Source: Hyalangium gracile
GTDB lineage: Bacteria > Myxococcota > Myxococcia > Myxococcales > Myxococcaceae
DNA: 64,000 nt
Reading direction: 5' to 3'
Assembly: GCF_020103725.1 (NCBI RefSeq)
Contig: NZ_JAHXBG010000033.1
Span: 55,251 to 119,250, forward strand
Numbering within the stretch: the first letter of the stretch is position 1; each line of letters begins with the position of its first letter. The notes below the pieces were generated by a model. That model was not told the origin of the DNA. It saw only the letters and a list, made by a program, of their open reading frames with translations, and did no database searches. The position numbers were made by a program, and so were the translations under genes. Below, in pieces: positions 18,357-26,171 of the stretch.

Positions 18357-18442
18357 TGGGTTGCAACGGACAGGACCCGACGCCATGACTGGGCCCTCGG
18401 CGCCGCTCCAGGCCCGCCCCCCGTCGCGTCGTTGGAGGTTTC

Positions 18443-18886
18443 ATGAACCGGAAGCTGCTCGGCTGCGTCTTCGCGCTCTCGCTGGCGGTGCCGTCCATCG
18501 CCCTGGCCTGCGAGGGCCACAAGAAGGAGCAGACCGCCTCCCGCACGGTGAAGAGCGTCACCATCACCGAGGTGGCCTCGCTCCAGAAGGAGAAGAAGGC
18601 CACCGTGGTGGACGCCAACTTCGAGCAGTTCCGCAAGGACAACGGCATCATCCCCGGCGCCGTGCTGCTGACTTCCTTCAACAAGTACGACGCGGCCCGG
18701 GAGCTGCCGGCCACCAAGGACACCAAGCTCGTCTTCTACTGCGCCAACACCCAGTGCAAGGCCAGCCACGCGGCCGCCCAGCGCGCGCTCGAGGCCGGCT
18801 ACACCGATGTCAACGTCCTGCCGGATGGCCTCCTGGGCTGGAAGAAGGCCGGCCAGGCCACCACCCATTTCGCGCCGCAGAGCTGA
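18443..18886 (+). CDS. Periplasmic rhodanese-like protein
   Basis: A 147-residue protein with a Sec signal (MNRKLLGCVFALSLAVPSIALA) and one rhodanese domain. The active-site loop is YCANTQCKAS, giving a catalytic-type cysteine and a second cysteine five residues later, as in many periplasmic single-domain rhodaneses. It may transfer sulfane sulfur or work in thiol redox. It stands alone between two intrinsic terminators. Confidence 0.85.
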   Translation: MNRKLLGCVFALSLAVPSIALACEGHKKEQTASRTVKSVTITEVASLQKEKKATVVDANFEQFRKDNGIIPGAVLLTSFNKYDAARELPATKDTKLVFYCANTQCKASHAAAQRALEAGYTDVNVLPDGLLGWKKAGQATTHFAPQS

Positions 18887-18909
18887 GCCCCGACCAGGCC
18901 TCTGCGCTC

Positions 18910-18957
18910 ACGAACCCATCCGGTGCTCCGCGCGCCGGGTGGGTTCGTCCTTTTTTC
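18910..18957 (+). terminator. Strong intrinsic terminator after the rhodanese gene
   Basis: The arms ACGAACCCATCCGG (18910-18923) and CCGGGTGGGTTCGT (18935-18948) pair over 14 bp with one G-T wobble around an 11-nt loop. CCTTTTTT follows. This separates the rhodanese gene from the lipid operon. Confidence 0.92.
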
Positions 18958-19052
18958 GGACAGTGTTTTTACTCACCGGAGCAAGCGTGCTGGCTTCTTC
19001 AAGCCCTGCCACCCAAGCGGCATTGCAGTGAAATCGTGGTATCGGAGCGGCG

Positions 19053-19081
19053 TTGAACTTCAAAACGCTTTAGAGTATCAA
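19053..19081 (+). promoter_or_regulatory. Candidate sigma-70-type promoter of the inositol-lipid operon
   Basis: TTGAAC (19053-19058), a 17-base spacer and TATCAA (19076-19081) lie in a locally AT-richer stretch after the terminator. This is about 119 bases before the inositol phosphate synthase start, so a long leader is implied. Confidence 0.45.
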
Positions 19082-19199
19082 CCATCCGCATCCGAGAGTT
19101 TCCCCGTCAGGGGACAGTGCCGGGCCGGGGCCTGCCGCGCAACGCGGACTCGAGGTCGTAACGAGGGCGGTTCCACCTGTCCTCGAAGGAAGCCTACAT

Positions 19200-20537
19200 A
19201 TGACTACGAAGGCAAGGGCAGTCTCCAAGCCCGAGGGGAAGCTGGCGGTTCTGCTGCCGGGTCTCGGCGCTGTGGCCACCACGCTGATCGCGGGTGTCGA
19301 GATGATGCGGCAGGGCAAGGGCCTGCCGGTGGGTTCGCTGACGCAGATGGGCACCGCCCGCCTGGGCAAGCGCACCGAGGGCCGTACCGTGCGCATCCAG
19401 GACCTGGTTCCCCTGACGAGCGTCAATGACATCGCCTTTGGCGCCTGGGACATCATCAGCGAGAACGCGGCGCAGGTGGCCGCTCGCTCGGACGTGCTGA
19501 GCAAGGAGCACCAGGAGCTGGTGCGCCCCGCGCTGGAGAAGATCGTCCCGAAGAAGGGCGTGCACAACCCCGAGTTCGTGCGCCGCATCGCCGCCAACCA
19601 CATCAAGAGCACCAAGACGCACCGCGAGAGCATCGAGGCGCTGCGCCAGGACATCCGCGACTTCAAGAAGGAGCTGGGTGCCAGGCGCGCGGTGATGATC
19701 GTCACCGCCTCGGTGGAGACGTACACGGGCAACCCGCCGGCCACGCACTCGCTGGAGGCGCTGGAGAAGGCGCTGGACGCCAACGACGCGTCCATCAACC
19801 CCACGCTGCTGTACGCGTACGCGGCGCTGAAGGAGGGCGTGCCCTTCGCCAACGCCACGCCGAACACCTCCGTGGACACCCCCGCGCTGCAGGAGCTGGC
19901 GCGCAAGGAGAACGTCCCGGTGGCGGGCCGCGACCTGAAGAGCGGCCAGACGATGATGAAGACGGTCATCGCCCCGGCGCTCAAGGCGCGCATGCTGGGC
20001 CTGCAGGGTTGGTTCTCCACCAACATCCTGGGCAACCGCGACGGCGAGGTGCTGGATGATCCGCAGGCCTTCAAGGCCAAGGAAGTGACCAAGGCGGGCG
20101 TGCTGGACACCATCCTCCAGCCGGACCTGTACCCCGAGCTCTACGGCAACGTGAGCCACAAGGTCTCCATCCACTACTACCCGCCGCGCGGCGACGCGAA
20201 GGAGGGCTGGGACAACATCGACATCTTCGGGTGGATGGGCTACCCCATGCAGCTGAAGATCAACTTCCTGTGCCGCGACTCCATCCTGGCCGCGCCGCTG
20301 GTGCTGGACATCGCCCTGTTCCTGGACCTGGCCAAGCGCCTGGAGTGGAAGGGCATCCAGGAGTGGATGTCCTTCTACTTCAAGAGCCCCATGGCGCTGG
20401 AGGGACTGCAGGCCGAGCACGACCTGTTCATCCAGACGACGAAGCTGAAGAACACGCTGCGCGCCATCGCGGGCGAAGAGCCCATCACCCACCTCGGCCT
20501 CGACTACTACGGGGATGACCTCCCGCTCGCCCGATAA
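19200..20537 (+). CDS. ino1: Inositol-3-phosphate synthase (myo-inositol-1-phosphate synthase)
   Basis: A 445-residue NAD-dependent enzyme converting glucose 6-phosphate to inositol 3-phosphate. Recognisable features are the N-terminal nucleotide-binding strand (KLAVLLPGLGAVATTLIAG), the SLTQMGTARLGKR segment, the PVAGRDLKSGQTMMKTVIAP region, LQGWFSTNILGNRDGEVL and the KVSIHYYPPRGDAKEGWDNI block. Length fits the bacterial and archaeal short form. It is the first gene of a seven-gene operon and overlaps the next gene by 23 bases. It would supply the inositol phosphate headgroup precursor to the downstream transferase. Confidence 0.93.
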   Translation: MTTKARAVSKPEGKLAVLLPGLGAVATTLIAGVEMMRQGKGLPVGSLTQMGTARLGKRTEGRTVRIQDLVPLTSVNDIAFGAWDIISENAAQVAARSDVLSKEHQELVRPALEKIVPKKGVHNPEFVRRIAANHIKSTKTHRESIEALRQDIRDFKKELGARRAVMIVTASVETYTGNPPATHSLEALEKALDANDASINPTLLYAYAALKEGVPFANATPNTSVDTPALQELARKENVPVAGRDLKSGQTMMKTVIAPALKARMLGLQGWFSTNILGNRDGEVLDDPQAFKAKEVTKAGVLDTILQPDLYPELYGNVSHKVSIHYYPPRGDAKEGWDNIDIFGWMGYPMQLKINFLCRDSILAAPLVLDIALFLDLAKRLEWKGIQEWMSFYFKSPMALEGLQAEHDLFIQTTKLKNTLRAIAGEEPITHLGLDYYGDDLPLAR

Positions 20538-21447
20538 GACCGGGTCGAAGACGTTCCAGTGGCTCGTCTCCCTGGCGGGGGTGAGCCACCTCGTCTTCGT
20601 CGCCGCGGTGGGGAAGCTACGGTGGGAGCACGCCGTGGCGGACCTGCTGCTCGTGGGGCTGGCCTTCGCCGGCCCCGCGCCGCGGCGCTTTTTGCGGGGG
20701 GCCTTCCCGCTGTGGCTCACCGGCGTGCTGCTGGACACCCAGTGGCTGTGGCTGGGCCTGCGCGGGCACATCCACACCGGGGACTTGTGGGAGCTGGAGC
20801 GCAAGCTCTTCCCGGCCCCTGGCCTCGAGACGTGGCCCTCGTACTTCGTCACGCGCACCCACGCGGTGCTCGACTTCTTCTGTGGCTTCTCCTACGCGGC
20901 GTACCTCTACGAGGTGTTCGCCCTGGCGCTGCTGTTCTTCTTCCGCAAGCACCCGCGCTTCGAGTTGCTCTGCTGGTCCTTCATGCTGGTGAACGCCCTG
21001 GGGGTGGTGACGTACATGCTCTACCCCGCGGCGCCGCCCTGGTACGTGATGAAGTACGGCCCGGGTCCCGCGGACCTCACGGCCCCTCCGGACCAGGCGG
21101 GCACGGCGCGCTTCGACGCGCTGCTGGGCATCACCTACTTCGCGAAGTTCTACGCCCGCAACCCCAACATCTTCGGCGCCATGCCGTCCCTGCACGCCGC
21201 CTACCCCGTCATCGTCGTGTGGCAGGCGTGGCGGCTGGGCCGGGCGTGGCGCGTGGGGACGGTGGCCTTCGCGGCGCTGGTGGCTTTCTCAGCCATCTAC
21301 CTGCAGCACCATTACATCCTGGATGTCGTGGCGGGAGTGGTCGCCGCCCTGGTCGCCAGCATGGCCGTGGAGTACGCCCTCGTCCGGCGGGAAGCTCCAG
21401 CTGTCGCGACCGCACCGCTCATGCCCGGAGGAGACAGCCGTGCTTGA
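20515..21447 (+). CDS. PAP2-family membrane enzyme, AUR1/inositol phosphoceramide synthase-like
   Basis: A 310-residue integral membrane protein with about six hydrophobic segments. The PAP2 catalytic motifs are present as PSLHAAYP (224-231) and HHYILD (265-270), and YPAAPPW (170-176) matches a motif of the AUR1-like branch. In fungi AUR1 moves phosphoinositol from phosphatidylinositol to ceramide. In Bacteroides a homologous gene in an inositol-lipid cluster does the same. Position between ino1 and a CDP-alcohol phosphotransferase supports that role, but a simple lipid phosphatase cannot be excluded. Confidence 0.8.
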   Translation: MTSRSPDKTGSKTFQWLVSLAGVSHLVFVAAVGKLRWEHAVADLLLVGLAFAGPAPRRFLRGAFPLWLTGVLLDTQWLWLGLRGHIHTGDLWELERKLFPAPGLETWPSYFVTRTHAVLDFFCGFSYAAYLYEVFALALLFFFRKHPRFELLCWSFMLVNALGVVTYMLYPAAPPWYVMKYGPGPADLTAPPDQAGTARFDALLGITYFAKFYARNPNIFGAMPSLHAAYPVIVVWQAWRLGRAWRVGTVAFAALVAFSAIYLQHHYILDVVAGVVAALVASMAVEYALVRREAPAVATAPLMPGGDSRA

Positions 21448-22684
21448 CACCCTTGTCGCCTGGATCGTGGGAGACCTCTCTCCCTCGGCCCGCATATGGA
21501 CGGCGCTGGCCCCCGCGCTGTTGGCCTGTGCCTATTTCATCCTGGGACTGCTGCTGTTCCTGGTCCGCTGCGCCATCAAGGGCGTGCCCCAGGACGAGGA
21601 GACGCTGAAGCGCGGCAGCACCATCCTGGTGGGCATGTTCCTGCGCCACTACTTCTTCTGGGTCATCCAGCCCCTGTGGAAGGTGGTGTACCGCTCGGGG
21701 CTGCCGGCCAACGCGCTGTCCATGCTGTCGGGCCTGCTGGGGGTTTCCTCCGGCGTGGCGGTGGCGGCGGGGCGCTTCACGCTGGGCGGGTGGCTCTTCC
21801 TGGCCGCCGGCATCCTGGACGTGATGGACGGCCGCGTGGCGCGGCTGCGCAAGGAGGCCAACCCGGCCGGCGCGGCGCTGGACTCGGTGCTGGACCGGTA
21901 CGTGGACTCGGCCATGCTGATGGGCCTGGCCTGGTACTATCGGGACACCTGGGTGCTCCTGCCGGTGCTGGTGGCCTTCCTGGGCACCTCGCTGGTGCCG
22001 TACGTGCGCGCGCGCGGCGAGGGTCTGGGCATCAACATCCGCGGCGGGGCCATGCAGCGGCTGGAGCGGGTGCTCTTTCTGGGCGTGGGCGTGGCGCTCT
22101 CGCCCATCTTCGAGGCCATCTGGTTCCCCGAGCAGAAGCACCCCATGCACTGGCTGGCGGTGGTGGGCCTGGTGTTCGTGGCCATCATGAGCAACGTGAC
22201 GGCCTTCTCGCGGTTCCGGGCGCTGGTGAACGCGCTGGCGCCGCCGCCGCCGGTGAGCCAGCACAAGCGCACCAAGGCGGCGGTGTTCGGCTTCAACGCG
22301 CTGGCGGGCGCCATCGCCACGGCGGTGGACTTCGTCGCGGTGCTGGGCATGGTGGAGTGGGCCAGCTTCTCGCCCACCATCGCCACGGCGCTGGGGTGCG
22401 TGCTGGGTGGGGTGGTGAACTACTCCATCAACCGCCTCGTCACCTTCCGGAGCCAGGGAGCGGTTGCGCCGCAGCTGGCCCGTTATACGTTGGTCAGCGC
22501 CACCAGCGCGCTGCTCAACGCTGGGGGCGTCGCGCTGTTGACGCTGCACCCGCAGCTTCCGTACGCGTTGGGGTGGTGGTTGGCTCGCGGGGCGGTGTAC
22601 TTCGCGTGGAACCTCCCTCTCCAGCGGGACTACGTCTTCAATGACCCGCCGGAGACGCTCATGGAGCGTCCTCATGCGGCATGA
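21440..22684 (+). CDS. CDP-alcohol phosphatidyltransferase fused to a GtrA-like membrane domain
   Basis: A 414-residue membrane protein starting at GTG 21440, which follows GGAGG and overlaps the upstream stop by eight bases. Residues 90-260 are a CDP-alcohol phosphotransferase with the complete signature D127-xx-D130-G131-xx-A134-R135, then G144, D148, D152. In this setting it would join CDP-diacylglycerol and inositol phosphate to make phosphatidylinositol phosphate. Residues about 275-395 form a four-helix GtrA-like domain (FGFNALAGAIATAVDFVAV, NYSINRLVTFRS), usually a separate protein linked to flipping polyprenyl-linked sugars. The fusion suggests synthesis and transbilayer movement in one chain; that is inference. 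Confidence 0.85.
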   Translation: MLDTLVAWIVGDLSPSARIWTALAPALLACAYFILGLLLFLVRCAIKGVPQDEETLKRGSTILVGMFLRHYFFWVIQPLWKVVYRSGLPANALSMLSGLLGVSSGVAVAAGRFTLGGWLFLAAGILDVMDGRVARLRKEANPAGAALDSVLDRYVDSAMLMGLAWYYRDTWVLLPVLVAFLGTSLVPYVRARGEGLGINIRGGAMQRLERVLFLGVGVALSPIFEAIWFPEQKHPMHWLAVVGLVFVAIMSNVTAFSRFRALVNALAPPPPVSQHKRTKAAVFGFNALAGAIATAVDFVAVLGMVEWASFSPTIATALGCVLGGVVNYSINRLVTFRSQGAVAPQLARYTLVSATSALLNAGGVALLTLHPQLPYALGWWLARGAVYFAWNLPLQRDYVFNDPPETLMERPHAA

Positions 22685-23660
22685 GAGACTGACACCGCTG
22701 GCCTGGCTCGCCGTGCTCACCCTGCCACTGCTGGCGGGGGCGGGCGGGGTGTTGGAGCCGATGCCCTCCACCAGTGACAACTACGGGGAGAGCTTCAGCT
22801 TCATGGTGGACCTGGAGGACGGCACCTTCGTCGCCGCGCAGTTCTCCATCACGAACCTGGGGCCGGGCTCGCGCCACGGCGTGTGCCGGGCCACCGTGCT
22901 GCGCCCGGGCCGCAAGCCCTGGACGCCGCAGGTGAAGGTGGACTCGGACGAGTGGGGCTATGACGCGGCCACCTCCACGCTGCGCATGGGCCCGTGCACG
23001 CTGCACGCGGGCAGCGGCACCTTCATCTCCGTGCCGCTGGACAAGGGGCTGCTGAACATCTCCTTCAGCGAGCCTCCGGCGCCCAAGGCGCCCCCGGGCT
23101 CCGAGGTCCTGGTCGGCAACGCGCGCTACCGCCACGAGGTGCTGGTGCCCTTCAGCACGGCCAAGGTGAGCCTGCGGATGCCGGGCCAGGACGCGCTGCT
23201 GGAGCTGTCCGGCGGCGGCTACGGGGACCACTCGCACTCCACGGTGGCGCCGGCCAAGCTGGCGCGCAGCTGGGTGCGCTTCCGGGCCGTGCGCGGCGAC
23301 TCCAACGTGCTGGTGCTGGCGCGCGAGGGCTTCGACGGGGGCTTTGCTCCCGCCTACGTGTGGAGCTCGGGCGGCGCGCCGCAGCTGCTGCAGCGCTTCG
23401 ACCTGCACCGCAAGGACGACGGCGAGTCCAAGTCCACGGCCTCGTGGGAGGCGGAGCTGAGCGGCGCGGAGGGCTCCGTCACGGTGCGCTCCACCGCGCT
23501 GCTGCTGCGCAGCGCGCCCGTGCAGGACCTGGGGGTGCTGGGCAGCCTGGTGAAGCCGGTGGTGGGCTCGCCGGTGACGTACGTGCTGCGGGCGGTGCTG
23601 GTGCGCCCGGGGCAGCCGGACGTGCACGGCGTGATGGAAGTCACGCGGGACGAGGGCTGA
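22674..23660 (+). CDS. Exported protein of unknown function in the lipid operon
   Basis: A 328-residue protein with a Sec-type signal (MRHERLTPLAWLAVLTLPLLAGAGG). Start ATG 22674 is chosen because the signal peptide begins there; a start 11 codons upstream is possible. The mature part is predicted mostly beta. Its GGGYGDHSHSTVAPAKLARSW segment is reminiscent of the AttH/CrtC-like lipocalin-type fold that handles hydrophobic ligands. I make only that weak comparison. It overlaps the transferase gene by 11 bases, so it belongs to the operon and may bind or modify the lipids made there. Confidence 0.7.
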   Translation: MRHERLTPLAWLAVLTLPLLAGAGGVLEPMPSTSDNYGESFSFMVDLEDGTFVAAQFSITNLGPGSRHGVCRATVLRPGRKPWTPQVKVDSDEWGYDAATSTLRMGPCTLHAGSGTFISVPLDKGLLNISFSEPPAPKAPPGSEVLVGNARYRHEVLVPFSTAKVSLRMPGQDALLELSGGGYGDHSHSTVAPAKLARSWVRFRAVRGDSNVLVLAREGFDGGFAPAYVWSSGGAPQLLQRFDLHRKDDGESKSTASWEAELSGAEGSVTVRSTALLLRSAPVQDLGVLGSLVKPVVGSPVTYVLRAVLVRPGQPDVHGVMEVTRDEG

Positions 23661-23696
23661 GGTGAGCGCCGTGTCCGCCACGGGCCGAGGTGCGCC

Positions 23697-24317
23697 ATGA
23701 GCGTCTCGCTGCTGCGAGAGGTGCACCACGTCCCGGGCGTGCGCGGCTGGGTGCGCAAGCAGGTGCTGCGCTCGGTGGCGCGCGTGGTGGAGTGGACGAC
23801 GAAGCTGCCGGGGCGCGGAATGAACGTCTCGCGGGTGAACGACTGGCTGTGGGTGGGCGGCTCGGTGTCGCGCTCGCAGTACGCGGCGCTGGCGGCGGCG
23901 GGCATCACCGCGGTCATCGATCTGCGCGCCGAGCGCTGTGACGACGCGGCGGCGCTGGCGGCGCTGGGCATCGAGCTGCTGCACCTGCCGGTGACGGACC
24001 GCTACCCGCCCTCGGTGGAGCAGCTGATGAAGGGCGTGGAGTGGGCCCTGCCGCGGCTGAAGGCCGGGGGCCGGCTCTACGCCCACTGCGAGCACGGCGT
24101 GGGGCGCGGGCCGCTGATGGGGCTGGCGGTGATGGTGGCGCAGGGCGCGGAGGTGGCGGCGGCGTACCGCGCGCTGCGGCAGGCGCGCTGGCAGGCGACC
24201 TTGAATGATAGACAGCTACGGGGCCTGGCGGACTTCAACACCGCGTGGGCCACGAGGGCCGGGCACCCGGGCACCGAGGCGGGGCGAGTGGCCCCTCCGG
24301 GTGCCACGGGCAGCTGA
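23697..24317 (+). CDS. Dual-specificity-type phosphatase, candidate phosphatidylinositol phosphate phosphatase
   Basis: A 206-residue cysteine phosphatase. The P-loop HCEHGVGRG supplies nucleophile C131 and R137 (HCX5R). VIDLRAE (73-79) and a general-acid candidate D101 before YPP fit the dual-specificity class, which includes the phosphatidylglycerophosphate phosphatase PTPMT1. Lying after a CDP-alcohol phosphotransferase, its likely task is removing the phosphate of phosphatidylinositol phosphate to give phosphatidylinositol. There is no signal peptide. Confidence 0.75.
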   Translation: MSVSLLREVHHVPGVRGWVRKQVLRSVARVVEWTTKLPGRGMNVSRVNDWLWVGGSVSRSQYAALAAAGITAVIDLRAERCDDAAALAALGIELLHLPVTDRYPPSVEQLMKGVEWALPRLKAGGRLYAHCEHGVGRGPLMGLAVMVAQGAEVAAAYRALRQARWQATLNDRQLRGLADFNTAWATRAGHPGTEAGRVAPPGATGS

Positions 24318-24386
24318 GGTGACACTTCGACTGGACAAAGGGCTAGGTGCGTTCCACCAGTTCCTTGCTAAAGAGGTCGTGCGCTT

Positions 24387-25067
24387 ATGAGCCGTCCCTA
24401 CCTCCGACACCAATCCGGCCGCATGTTCGAGAACAACTTTCTCGAGGCATGCTCGCGAGTCCACCCCTCCGTGCCGTTCATCTTCTACATCCCCCTCACG
24501 CTGGCGCTGTGCGTGTGGGGCCTGTACACCGGGAAGACGACGGTGGTGATGAGCGTGCTCTTCGTGCCGCTGGGCGTGCTGACGTGGATCGCCATGGAGT
24601 ACTGCATCCACCGGTACTTCTTCCACTGGGAGGGCAACGGCCCGTTCACCCGGCGGGTGCACGAGATTGCCCACGGCTATCACCACAAGTACCCGGATGA
24701 CGCGGACCGGCTGGTGATGCCGCTGGGCGCGAGCATCCCGCTGGCCATCGTCATCGGCGGGCTGCTGTGGCTGGTGGGCCACCCGGCGCAGACGCTTCCG
24801 TACTTCCTGGGCATCGTCTGGGGCTACCTGGCGTACGACTTCATCCACTGGTCCACGCACCACCGCACGCCGCGCACGGCGTGGGGCAAGGCGCTGCGCG
24901 CGCACCACATGGCGCACCACTTCGCCACCACGGACCGCAACTTCGGCATCAGCAACATGTGGGTGGACCTCCTGGTGGGCAGCGGCGGCCGGCGTTCCAA
25001 GCGCACCGAGAAGGAAGAGGCCACCGAGGGCACCCGTCCCGAGGTGAGCTCGGGTGTGACGGAGTGA
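24387..25067 (+). CDS. Fatty acid/sphingolipid hydroxylase (sterol desaturase superfamily)
   Basis: A 226-residue membrane di-iron enzyme with the histidine clusters HRYFFH (75-80), [10 protein letters not shown] (92-101), HWSTHH (154-159) and HHMAHH (173-178). It has four hydrophobic segments, and spacing and length match the catalytic domain of FA2H/Scs7, which 2-hydroxylates the fatty acid of ceramides. It lacks the cytochrome b5 domain of the eukaryotic enzymes. Its place in the inositol-lipid operon supports action on sphingolipid or its acyl chain. Confidence 0.85.
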   Translation: MSRPYLRHQSGRMFENNFLEACSRVHPSVPFIFYIPLTLALCVWGLYTGKTTVVMSVLFVPLGVLTWIAMEYCIHRYFFHWEGNGPFTRRVHEIAHGYHHKYPDDADRLVMPLGASIPLAIVIGGLLWLVGHPAQTLPYFLGIVWGYLAYDFIHWSTHHRTPRTAWGKALRAHHMAHHFATTDRNFGISNMWVDLLVGSGGRRSKRTEKEEATEGTRPEVSSGVTE

Positions 25068-25987
25068 CGGGCGACTCCGAGGAGACGCGGTCCCACCCCG
25101 AGGTGGAGACCTTCATCGTCGCTCCCACGCGGGACCTGGGTGACGGGTTCCAGGTGCGACGGGCGCTGCCTTCCGCACGGCGCCGGATGGTGGGGCCCTT
25201 CATCTTCCTGGACCAGATGGGGCCCGCCGGGTTCCAGCCGGGCCATGGGCTCGACGTGCGGCCGCATCCGCACATCGGCCTGGCCACCGTCACCTATCTC
25301 TTCGAGGGAGAGGTGCTCCACCGCGACAGCCTGGGCATGGTGCAGCCCATCCGGCCCGGCGAGGTGAACTGGATGACCGCGGGGCGGGGCATCGCGCACT
25401 CGGAGCGCACGGCGCCCGAGCTGCGGCCCGCGGGTGGGAAGCTGTTCGGCATCCAGGCCTGGGTGGCGCTGCCGAAGCAGTACGAGGAGACGGAGCCCGC
25501 CTTCGTCCACCACGCCTCGGACACCATGCCCTTCATCGAGGGCGAGGGCGTGCGGATGCACCTCATCGCCGGTGCGCTCCATGGGAAGCGCTCGCCGGTG
25601 CGGACGTTCTCGGACATGTTCTACGCGGACGTCGTGCTGGAGGCGGGTGCGCGGCTGAAGCTGCCAGCCGAGTACGAGGAGCGCGCGTTCTACCTCGCCG
25701 AGGGCACGGTGGAGCTGGACGGCATCGCGTTCAGCCCGGGAGAGCTCCCCGTCTTCCGCGCGGGCAAGGAGCTCGTCATCCAGGCCACCAGCCCCGCGCG
25801 GCTGATGCTGCTCGGGGGCGAGCCCATGGACGGGCCGCGCTACATCTTCTGGAACTTCGTCTCCAGCTCGAGGGATCGGCTGGAAGCGGCGAAGGCGGAC
25901 TGGAAGGGCGGCCGCTTCGCCCCCGTGCCTCAGGAGACGGAGTTCATCCCGCTGCCCGAGGATCCTCCGCCCGTTCGCTATCCCTGA
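25064..25987 (+). CDS. Pirin family protein
   Basis: A 307-residue bicupin. The N-terminal cupin has the metal-binding histidines of pirins ([14 protein letters not shown] and [10 protein letters not shown]), and GIQAWVALP follows. Some pirins are quercetinase-like dioxygenases and some are regulators. I start it at GTG 25064, which overlaps the hydroxylase stop (GTGA), because no ATG lies near the conserved N terminus. It is the last gene of the operon; its role there is unclear. Confidence 0.85.
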   Translation: MTGDSEETRSHPEVETFIVAPTRDLGDGFQVRRALPSARRRMVGPFIFLDQMGPAGFQPGHGLDVRPHPHIGLATVTYLFEGEVLHRDSLGMVQPIRPGEVNWMTAGRGIAHSERTAPELRPAGGKLFGIQAWVALPKQYEETEPAFVHHASDTMPFIEGEGVRMHLIAGALHGKRSPVRTFSDMFYADVVLEAGARLKLPAEYEERAFYLAEGTVELDGIAFSPGELPVFRAGKELVIQATSPARLMLLGGEPMDGPRYIFWNFVSSSRDRLEAAKADWKGGRFAPVPQETEFIPLPEDPPPVRYP

Positions 25988-26032
25988 GCTGTTTCAGGGC
26001 AGGCGGTGCCCGGGTCGGGCCAGAACTCCACC

Positions 26033-26057
26033 AACTGGTATGCTTGTCATACCAGTT
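26033..26057 (+). repeat. Dispersed palindromic repeat, copy B
   Basis: This is the most symmetric core of the family: AACTGGTATG, five bases CTTGT, then CATACCAGTT, a perfect 10-bp inverted repeat. Flanking bases to about 26085 match copy A on the right (CCG-rich, then CCGACAGG). It lies between the convergent pirin and amylase genes. Confidence 0.8.
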
Positions 26058-26171
26058 CGCAACCAGTCCGGCCGACAGGCAGGGGCCCGGCCGGAGCGCT
26101 CCCTCGGTCCCACCCGCTCCGCTCGCCACCGGCGAGTTGCAGGGGGGATTCCTGCGACGGGCGCGCCGTGC

